Shown: piece by piece, positions 1 to 10,700 of the stretch
Layout of the letters: each line of letters begins with the position of its first letter
Numbering within the stretch: the first letter of the stretch is position 1
Origin: Tetraselmis striata
Lineage: Eukaryota; Chlorophyta; Chlorodendrophyceae; Chlorodendrales; Chlorodendraceae
Length of the DNA: 64,000 nt
Reading direction: 5' to 3'
NCBI GenBank assembly: GCA_006384855.1
Contig: VCJN01001822.1
Span: 1 to 64,000 of the forward strand
The notes under the pieces: generated by a model
Told to the model about the DNA's origin: nothing
Databases searched by the model: none
What the model saw: the letters and a program-made list of their open reading frames with translations, nothing else
Made by a program: the position numbers and the translations under genes

Positions 1-339
1 CCACGGTGCAAAATAGGTTGAATTACTGTTCTGAGGCGAAAGTCGTCCCAACGATGTAGTACGGGTAGCCGCGCGAGGCGCGATGTGGGTCCAATGTACT
101 ATGGGGATGGCACAACATGCTAATGGTAGCATATCACGTAACACGGGCGAGCCGAACACGTCATTATTGCGACTATCGAGCCTAGCAGAAAAGTGGCGAT
201 TACACGGTATATACGGCGATTACACGCCCATTCCGTGTGAAAATCGCGATTACGGGCCAGTAAAATATAATTATGAGACAGTCTGGGAGGTTAGTGTAGG
301 TTGCCGGCGGTTGGTCGGTAATTGCTGGACGGATTAGTC
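1..339. other. intergenic, nothing recognised
   Basis: No coding region, RNA gene or repeat could be supported here. The open frame at 83-337 has no recognisable domain and looks like chance. Confidence 0.5.
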
Positions 340-1506
<1,167 letters not shown>

Positions 1507-2362
1507 GATGCATTGATATTCGCAAATGAATCAATGCAAGTAGCAAAGCGAAGTTATTTTAATATACTACAATTACATGACATGCCAAGTCATGGTTTGT
1601 AAGTCTGTTGTGCATGATTATACATCAATATGCACCAATATATGCTTGAGCACCCGGCGGATGGGCTTGGCTGGAGTGGGTTGGCTAGCTAGTGATGGAT
1701 GGCACAGTTGATGATGACTGATTGGCTTCCCGCGCCGCTTGAGTTTGCTGCACCATGATCTCTAGCACTGTCCGCTACTATATATATGTTGCCGCGCCAC
1801 GCTAATGTCGAACATCCCGATCTTCACGCTCAGAATGCTGATCAAACTACTTCGGTTTGTCGACGACGCGGCCGGCAGCTCCTCGTCAGCGTTCCATACA
1901 GACGAATGCATCGCTTGCAAAGACAATTTGCTTATTCTTCAATGTCGCAATCGCTTTGTGAAGTTGAGCCTCACTCGTACGCCAAGACTGCGGTGCTCTT
2001 AATAGTGGTATGTGTGCTCATTTGCAACGGGTGCGTTGGTGACAGAGCTTGCGATGTCGATGCACGTTGCTGTTCGTTCGTCACTGCATAGTTATTTGGA
2101 CATACGGCAGCGGGGGCAGCCACTCCCCCCCTCCGCTAGAATTCACTCACCTTGGCAAACTTTGCCGGGATAATTGCCCATAGCTTGACAACGCCTAGAG
2201 ATTGCACGGAAAGGACCGGGCGAGTAGCCACGCCTCCACGTGCCGCCCCGCAAACCAGATGCGGTTGTAGAGCTACTATAATGTCATGTTTGCCTCGGGG
2301 ATATTGTTTCATTGTATAAGTGCAACATTTGTATGATGGGCAAATCATAAGGAATTGTCTAT
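1507..2362. other. intergenic, nothing recognised
   Basis: No domain-bearing frame, RNA gene or repeat was recognised. Two short frames at 1786-2091 and 1805-2002 overlap in different phases, and neither shows a motif. Confidence 0.45.
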
Positions 2363-2385
2363 CCCGATCCTGGGGATCTTCATCC
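2363..2385 (+). repeat. MULE terminal inverted repeat, left
   Basis: The sequence starts cccgatcctggggatc. It is the exact reverse complement of 6502-6524 over 23 bases. Confidence 0.8.
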
Positions 2386-2584
2386 CAGGATGTGCATCCC
2401 CCCTGTACGGCACGTACGGCCGTACGCGTACGAGTACGCGCGGCTACCGCCGGCGCGTCGTGCCCGCGCCCGGCCGAGTACCATACACAGCACCAGTGAC
2501 TGAGATGCGCTTTGACCAATCCCCAGATCCCCCCCCCCCCCCCCCCCCCCGAAACCACCACCACCACGCTCTTCCTCACTCACC

Positions 2585-5500
2585 ATGGAGGCACTGCCGA
2601 CGACGCAACCATACGACCCCGGGCAACATGAGGAGGATAAATTTTGGGACGACAAGGACGTGGACGGGGTCCCGCCGTTTGAAGGCCAGCAGCGCTGCTG
2701 TGTCCGGCCCTGCGGGGTGAGGCGTCTGATCGAGGTGGGCACCTCTCAGCACCGTTGTCGTTCTTGCGGCGGCCACTTCCACGCTATGTGCGCCGCGACT
2801 GTCAACGGCAGCGAGGACGTCAATGACTGTGGTTGCAACAAGAATCTCGTCATTGACCAGCAAACAAGGGAGGCGGCGCACGACGCACTCGTCGACGGGA
2901 CGGACCCTCGCACAACGCCGGTCATCTGTGCACCCGTTGACGACTCGGCTCCCCAGCGTCGAGACGAGTGCCCCCCAAGGACCGATCAATATCCCCAAAC
3001 TGAAACGAATGACATTGCGAACGAGTGGTATGGGCCTAGTTGCCCCGATGCGCCAGACCTTTCCCGCGCCACCACGCTCGAAATCTGCAGAGGAGAGTGC
3101 CAAGAGTGGGCCAAAGCCTGCGGGTTCAACCTCGTTCAAAAAAGTGCCGACCTCAAGCAAGGGAAGGCCACCTTCGTGTGCAGGCGGAAAGGGAGGAAGG
3201 CATCCGGAAAAGCGGGAGACGACTCTCTCAACCCATCCCAGCGACGCGCTAAGGGCAACCAGTATGCTCTTCCCGGGGAAGATATGTGCCCATTCAGGTG
3301 GGAAAGCCCCCCCCCCCCCCCCCCCCCCACTATTTGTGCGTGTCCAGCCAGGCTTCAAATCATACCAAATGCTTAGCAAATTGTGTTTTTTACAACATGC
3401 GACTTGTATGTTTGTGCTGTCCAGATTGAACGTCCGGCGGCAGGTTGATGGCTTGTGGAAGCTGGCTACAACAAACATGAAGCACAACCACCGACCACTT
3501 TCAGAGTTGGTCCAGTCCTACCAAAACCGGGTGGCCAACCTTACCGTAGACATGCAGGAATTCATCACTTCTCTAGCTAACGCAGGAATTGCCCCGGAGG
3601 ACGTCCTTACATGCTTCAGGAAAAAGTTTCCCAACGCCCCGCTTATCACTGTGAAAGACGTTGTCAACATAAGAACTCCAACAGGCGGGGGGAGTATGGA
3701 TGCTAGTCTGCTGCTGCAGGAGCTCCTGCGTTTGCAGCAAGAGGATAGCAGATGGTTTGTGAGGTAATCGCGCCAACAAATGATCACACAAATATGATGA
3801 TGTGCGCAAACTAATCCAACATGCTCATTCATGCAGGTTCAAAGTCGACCCCGTGACGAATCGACTCACCCATCTCTTCTGGATGAGCCCGAGGCAACGA
3901 GACATGGCCTATGACCTTTATCAAGTTCCATGACAACACCTACAAGACCAACCGCTTCAAGCTACCATGCGGGTTGTTCTCAGCTCCTAACCGGTGTGCA
4001 CCCTTCCTCCAGCCACGTTTCATGTTTGCGCTGCCCCATGTCATGTGTCACCTTTACCCCCCCCCCCCCCCCCCCCCCCACTCTCCAACCCCAATACGCG
4101 GTGGTATATGGCGCTACCCTTGTGTCGAGCCAGCCCTCCCGCCGCCCACACCCAGCAGCTCTGCCGTCCCCGCTCAGCTCCATCCATCCCCGCTTTTCGC
4201 GCTGCGCCACAATTTGGCAAGTTACGCCCTCTTTTGTGATCTTGTGTGTGTGCAGGCATGGTCAAACAGTGTTGCTTGCTATTGCTCTTTCCTCAAAGGA
4301 GGCCACAACAGACTATGAGTGGCAGCTACAGTGTTACCTTGAAGCAGTTGGAATTCCTCCGCAGCTACTCCTAACAGATGCGGATCCAGGAGTCTGTGCG
4401 GCTGTGGCATCTATCTTACCGCTGGCTTTGCACTTGTGGTGCTTATGGCATCTCCACCAGAATCTTCGGAAGCATCTCATGTCCGCGCCGGCCGGCAGTT
4501 ACCATGACTTCTCTTCAGAATTCAAGCAGTGCCAGCAATACATGTCGGAGACAGTTTTTTGGGAGGAGTACAATGCCCTCAAGCAACGTTGGCCTAAGGC
4601 AGCGCCGTACGTTGACAACCACCTTACTCCCAATGTCAGGTACTGGGCAGGCTTCAGGCACACCAGGTTTTCCACCGGCGCTGTGTCAACACAACGTGGC
4701 GAGGGTCTGAACCGCCACTTCAAGGCACATTTGTCCGGCCAGAGTCCACTCTCCAAGTTGTTTGATCAAGTGCTACTGAAGGAGGCGCGAGAAGAAGCGA
4801 AGTTAGTTGTTGCTTCAGCCAAGGATGAGGTATACCCCGCACATATGCTGTATACCAGAAGTGCTTGATTTTGATTGACACGACACTCGTGTAACCTATT
4901 TTGTTTTCATTTGATGAACAATGGCGGTGTGCAGGTGCATGCAACGAGCGCGAGAACATACGCGGCTAGTTGCTACCCAGCAATCACAGAGGAGATGAAG
5001 GAGACACTCACAGGCTACGGGATGGCGATGATGCAGAAGCAAATGATGGCGGGTGCAAACTACAGGGCTACAGAGGTGCCCCTCACCTTGGTGGATGATC
5101 CGTCTACTACTACTACGGCCGACCTCCGGCCATTTCCGTCCATTGACCCAGATCTCGCTGACCACCCTCGGTTCCAGACCGCAGCAGACCTTCGAGGAGC
5201 TGTGCCTGCGCAGCACCATGCTGACCTGAGATGCTTCAAGGTTGGCATCTTGCACACTGTGACGGACAAGCCCACCAACCCCCACTTCGTTATGCTACAC
5301 GACAAGCTTCAGGGCCGGGATGCTTACCAGGCGCACACTTGCACTTGCGGGTCCGGCGTGCGCTGTGGAGTACCTTGCCGGCACTACTGGGCAGTGCTGT
5401 GCTGCAGCACAGCGGCCACCTTCCACAGGGGCTTGGTGAACGACCTCTGGTTCAAGCAAGCACAACCACTCAGTCCCTCGTCGGTACGGCTGCACACCTT

Positions 5501-6217
5501 CGACAACCCTGCTGCCCCCCAAGCGCATTTCACCTGCCAGCGTCTACTCTACCCCAGTCCTACCGATTGTCCACAGACGGCCTCCGGCACTGACGAGGAG
5601 AGCAACACGCAGCTCGCTAAGGATCTCACACTCAAGCGGCTATGGGGTACCTTGCTAGGCGAGGCTAAGAAGGCAATCGAGCGAGCTATCGACACCAACG
5701 CACACGAGGGGTTGTACTCAGCCCTGAAGGGCTTCGCATCTGCACCGACTGAGGAGATATGGGCGGCGGTTCGATGCACGCGTCAGGCCACGTGCTGAGT
5801 CGCGCTTCCGCTTCTGTTGTGTTGAACCCTGACGTTGTGCGTGGGAAGGGGCGCCCTCAGGGTGCTAACCGACTCGGTGTCCGTAACCGACCTGCAGCCC
5901 AGCGTCAGCCCCTGCAACAAGTCGACCACACCACCAGCCGCGAGAGAACCTCCCACAGCACGCCGACCCCGGTTGGTAGCTCCGAGAGAGCGGGTGCACC
6001 TGTATCTGGCGGAATGGCGCCAAGCTCTCGCCCTGGACTACTGGAAGTCCCGCAGCCGGGGACGCGTCCGCGCGAGGCGGCGGAAAGGGAGCCTGGAGAT
6101 GGTGGGGCTGGTTTTCAGACTTTCAAGAGGGCCCGGAAATGTGGCGTATGCCAGGAGATGGGCCACAATGCGCGTACGTGCCCGCAGGGAGCCGCTTCCA
6201 CAATAATGCGCCAGTAG
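2585..6217 (+). pseudogene. FAR1/MULE-type transposase, frameshifted
   Basis: Likely exons are 2585-3297, 3425-3763, 3837-3993, 4256-4829 and 4935 onward; the four introns have GT-AG ends. The product would be a DDE transposase. In order it shows a Cys/His-rich N-terminus (CRSCGGHFHAMC), a FAR1-type zinc domain ending in KHNH, and a MULE core with HDNTYKTNRF (first Asp), LLTDADPGV (second Asp), CLWHLHQNL and QRGEGLNRHF (Glu). A SWIM finger follows (HTCTCG ... GVPCRHYWAVL), then a C-terminal CCHC knuckle (CGVCQEMGHNARTC, about 6136-6185). Two reading-frame slips are visible, one near 3925 just before HDNTY and one near 5770-5800 before the LNPDVVRGKGRP stretch. A 23-C tract lies inside the third intron. 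The family call is firm; exon ends are inferred. Confidence 0.85.
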
Positions 6218-6279
6218 TCGACAACGCCGCCGCGGCGATGCTGCTGCTGAGCAGCAGCGATGTTGCGACTACGACGAGT

Positions 6280-6465
6280 AGTCGACGAGCGGTCGTCTCG
6301 TGTGCGAGAGGTACCAGGTTCGATTCCTGGCCGATGTATTTCGGCAATATCGGCCCGGCGTGTCCCGGGTTTACTCGGTTGATGCATTAGCCCTTCGGGG
6401 TTCGAATTAGGCAATGGTCTATGGGCTATGCCAGACCTACGACTGCAGTTAGTGCCCGAGGTCAT
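6280..6465 (+). repeat. tRNA-derived SINE, copy 1 (3' truncated)
   Basis: The head resembles the 3' half of a tRNA: a GAGCGG D-stem remnant, an anticodon-like hairpin (tctcgtgtgcgaga) and a perfect T-arm (ccaggttcgattcctgg). A conserved non-tRNA body follows, with a second T-arm-like ggggttcgaatt. Related copies lie at 59523-59772 (-) and 14899-15004 (+). Confidence 0.7.
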
Positions 6466-6501
6466 CATGTAAAAATGCAAATGTTTCCAAAATAGGCAAG
6501 A

Positions 6502-6524
6502 GGATGAAGATCCCCAGGATCGGG
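6502..6524 (-). repeat. MULE terminal inverted repeat, right
   Basis: Exact reverse complement of 2363-2385. Confidence 0.8.
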
Positions 6525-7242
6525 GTAGAATGTTCCAATCATAATGATGACAATTTTCAGCGTTACTTGTACTCAAGAAAGTGATAATGGTCGCACCAAT
6601 ATACAGCAAAAAGCCGACGACCCTGAGCGGGGTTCGGAAGTTCCTGGAGACCTTATATTTACCCTGAAATAAACTCATTATTGTATTGCGCTTAAGTAAC
6701 CTGCTATTCTCGGAGTAAATTACTCCGCCGGCATAAAGTCATCCGCCCGTGTTGACATTTTGTATACGAGTACAACAAATATCCCCGAGGCACTCGGGAT
6801 ACTGGTACCGGGTGGGTGTTTTCCCGCCACCGGGACAGGACTGGCGACAGTGGTGCTGAAACTCTTGGCTGCAGCGTCTCTACGGCATATTGTTTCGCGT
6901 TTCAGCGACGAATATATTCCTCCATTATAGTACCTGGGTAGCTGGCAACCTTTCATAGTTGCTGTTTGTAGTGCGCATATGCTATCGCCGTGATGCAAAA
7001 AATATATTCCTCTGTTGTTATACAAATGAGCAGCTGCCCGTACGGTTAGTAGCTACGAGTGCTGGTACCCGTACTCGCCATGGCAAGCCGCCCTACTCGG
7101 TGTACTGGTACGGGTAGGAGACGCTCCGATAACATTTTTACATTTAGGTTATAGTCATTACAACAATAACAACAATTATATTGTAAAATGACCAAATAAA
7201 TCCTTAAAATAACTTCCGACACGCATCATGATACATGGTTCT
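6525..7242. other. intergenic, nothing recognised
   Basis: AT-richer sequence with several GTAC-rich patches and no supported gene. Its last five bases (gttct, 7238-7242) are the left target duplication of the copia element. Confidence 0.5.
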
Positions 7243-7723
7243 TGTCGGAGGGGATTGTCGAAGTGATGGCTGAGTGGCACTGTCACTGATGGGGGGAGAG
7301 TCGGCGAGAGTCGGCGTGCACGCGTCGAATCACGTCGAGTGCCAGCAAGCAAGGTGCGAGCTGGAAAGACAAAGGGCTGCTATGAGCCGTGAGCGATGGA
7401 AGATAGGTAGTCGCTGTCGCCGTGGTGATGGCTGAGTGGCACTGTCACGAGAGAGAAAGGGTGAGTCGGAATATTTCTGGAAAAGCAGTTGACTGAATTA
7501 CAAGGAGCCGAGGCTGGCAATTTATACCAGCCGGCTAGGTGTCAATTAGGACGGACACCTCTCCGTCTAAGAAGGCCAATTGGCAAAGATGCCTAGGTGC
7601 CATGCTTTGGTGCCGTACTGCTGCCATAAGGTCCAAATTAGGCACAGGTACGGCAGCCAGAAGAAAGCGGATTTCACAGAGAGAAAAGCGGATTCAGGGT
7701 ACCGGGGTACCCTGGGTCCAACA
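7243..7723 (-). repeat. copia 3' LTR
   Basis: 481 bp with TG...CA ends. It is nearly identical to 13759-14239. Confidence 0.97.
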
Positions 7724-7736
7724 CCCCTCCTCATCC
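7724..7736 (-). other. polypurine tract of the copia element
   Basis: On the element strand this reads ggatgaggagggg immediately before the TG of the 3' LTR, the expected place for the plus-strand primer. Confidence 0.75.
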
Positions 7737-10700
7737 TGTGGAATCCCGCGGGCGCAAGACTGATGGCGGCAGAGGCGCAACACGGGGCTCCTCGGATGAC
7801 CCCATCAGGAAAGCGCGGAAACGAAGAAAGGTAGTCAGCGGCAGCGCCTTAGTGAAGAAATCGGCGAGCTGGTCTGCGGTAGGCGTGTAGTGCATGTCGA
7901 TGACGCCATCTTGGCAGAGTTGGGCTGCATACTGAAACTTGAGGTCAATGTGGCGCTGCGCGCTTGTAATCATACCATGTTTCACCTGAACGATGCACGC
8001 TTGATTGTCCTCGCATACCCGCACTGGGTCAGTGGTGGGGTGGTGGAGCTGGCGCAGAAGAACGCGAATAAACGCCAGACATTTGCATGCCATGCAGAGC
8101 GCCACAAACTCCGCCTCGGCAGTAGACAGGGCCACGCTCTTCTGAACTTGCGCGCGGTAGGCGACTGTAGGGTCATGAAAATCGGTATCCGGTGTGCAGG
8201 GTAGGCGGCGAGGCGCGCATGCCGCCATGTTGAAGGTAGTCAAGATGTCGTTGATGTACTTCTCCTGATGGAGGTGGAGCACGCCTTCCGGCTTGCGATC
8301 AATGGCCATGCCAAGAAGCCAGGTGCATAGGCCGTCAGTAGTTGCATCAAACGTAGAGAAGAGAGAAGTCTGAAAACGCTCCCGGATGTCGGACGACGGG
8401 GAGGCAGCCAGCATGATGTCATCGACGTAGACGCATAGGATGGCCAGCAGCGATTTATCGACTGCGAGCAGCGTCCATACGCCTGGATCGCACTCGGAGC
8501 TGACGAAGCCGAAGTCACGGAGAAAAGAAGAAAAGCGCAGAAACCATGCCTTGGGTGCCTGCGGCAGGCCATAGAGTGCCTTAATGAGTTTCCAAGCCTG
8601 ATCCTTGCGGCCGTAGCCGGGGGGGGGGGGGTAGACGTAGACATCTTCATCGAGGTTAGCGTTGAGGAAAGCACAGGTGACGTCGAACTGGTACAGCTCC
8701 CAGTCAAGTTGAACCGCGAGAGCAATAGTGGTGCGCAAGGCGATGAAGCTGACGACTGGGGCATAGGTCTTAGTGTCATCATAGTTCTCGCCGGCAGTAA
8801 GTTGATCGCCGCGGACAACCACTCTGGCCTTGCGCTTGGTGAGGTTGCCATCCTTGTCTTGTTTCTCCGCAAAGGCCCACGCCGTCTGTATGATGATTGC
8901 TGATGGGTTGTCACGGCGAAGCTCAGGAATGCTGATCCAAACAAAAGTCTCCATCTTGGTGATAGAGGCGATCTCTCGGTCCATGGACTGTTTCCAGTCA
9001 TCGGGGTGATTGCTGGAGATGGCCTCCTTGTAGTTGCGCGGCGCCTTGGACACGCGGACAGTGGGTGCTGGCAGGGCGAGGGCGGCCATCTGCGCCGGGT
9101 AGGGGCGCACAACCTCCGCGATGGCGGATGCTACCAGCTTGGGGTGGTAGTCGCTAAGGTCGACATAAGGAGAAGATATGTGCGCTGATCCACTGGAGTG
9201 AGGAGTTGGCAGTGCTGTGGCGTCCACCTCCTGATGACGTGGAAGATACGTCCCTTCTGGCTGCGGAGGTGGGGGCCCCTCCTGCGCGGAGGCAAGCGCC
9301 GCTGACGGCGGCATGGGCGGCGGCATGGGAGGTGGCGCGTGGGGCCCCTCCTGCTGGTCCAAGGGTTGCGGCTCATCCATCAGGTGGTCATCGTCGGGGA
9401 GCTGGAAGACTGGCATAGAGAGTGCCGGTGTGCTGGAGAAGGGTCGTGTCACCTCATCAAAGATGACATCGCGTGTAACCGTTTCGCGCCTGGTAGCCGG
9501 GTTGTATATGCGGTAGCCGGCGGTGTCCTCATGGTGGCCAACGTAGATGCCCGGCCAGGATTTAGGTGTCATTTTTCCCTTGGCTGCCCGCATAGTCACA
9601 GGTATGTTGACCCAGGCCACACAGCCGAAAACATGCAGGTTGGCGAGGTCGGGTTTGCGACCGATCATCAGCGTGTAAGGTATGGCGTTGACGGACGAGC
9701 TCCACTGGGGGTTGCAGAGATAGACGGCGTGAAGATACGCCCAGTCCCAGAAGGTGCGGTCGAGGCCGGCGTGGAGAAGCATGGCTTGGGCACACTCACC
9801 GATAGTGCGGAAAGAGCGCTCCGCCAGGCCTGCCTGATGATGAGAGTGGGATGCGGTAAACTCCAGCGCGATGTTGAGGTCTGCACATGCTTGACGAAAC
9901 GGAGAGCCGGTATAAACCGCGCTGCGATCGGCACGTATGCGTTGAACGGTGTGACCCATGCCGAGAACCGCCGCATGAAGTTGATGGACGGCGCGGACGG
10001 CCTCGTCCTTGGTGCGCATGGTGATCGCTACCTTTACTCCAGTGTAGGAATCCACCGCGCCGAAAACATGCTGCGCGCCAGTGACCGACGGACAAGGTCC
10101 CTTCCAGTCGTCGATGACCACGAGCATGTATGGTGCCTCCGCGCGTGGGGAGGGCTGACGGTTGACTGACTGCTGGTGGGATTTGGCCTGAATGCACGCC
10201 GGGCATATGGCCTCCGGGGCAGATCCGAGTTTCGGGATGCCGATGGCATGTTGTTGGGTGAGCTCCATGTGGCGCGCGCAGCGATGACCAAGTCGAAGAT
10301 GCCACAGGGAGTAGGAGGCCGTTGGAGATGGCAGTGCCATGACCCCATGAGACGGATCGCGGATGGGAAGGAGCTTGATGCCGTACAGGCCTGTGGTGCC
10401 GGGGTAGGGCTGAAGGTGGATGACTGCACCATCTGGGGTGATCATGCTGTTGAGGAGGCGGCTGAAGTAGAAAGAGTAGCCCTGCTTGCTGAGTTGATGG
10501 GTGCTGAGGAGGCGGCTGATGTTGGTGAGACCGACACTGGAGGTGATGTCAGGAGTATGGTAACAGTCTCGCGCCACAATGGTATGTGGCCTGCCTGTGA
10601 TGTCTAGTGTTGGCGCCAGCGTGGTGCCGATGCCGACTGCCGGTTGCCCGAAACCGCCCACCAGAAATTGCTCCGCCGCAGGAATGTCCATGTAGTAGAT

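Larger units (their letters stand above)
2363..6524 (+). mobile_element. Mutator-like (MULE) DNA transposon
   Basis: Two 23-bp sequences in perfect inverted orientation (2363-2385 and 6502-6524) enclose a FAR1/MULE-type transposase gene, giving an element of about 4.16 kb. Similarity extends weakly outward of the 23-mers, so the true ends may lie a little further out. Target duplications of 8-11 bp, usual for MULEs, were not found with confidence. A SINE copy (6280-6465) sits between the transposase and the right inverted repeat, which suggests insertion into the element. The transposase is frameshifted, so this copy is probably inactive. Confidence 0.75.

Noticed and set aside
6280-6340. Functional tRNA gene
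   Set aside because: Only the 3' half of a tRNA is present, the acceptor stem does not pair, and the unit is repeated as a SINE.
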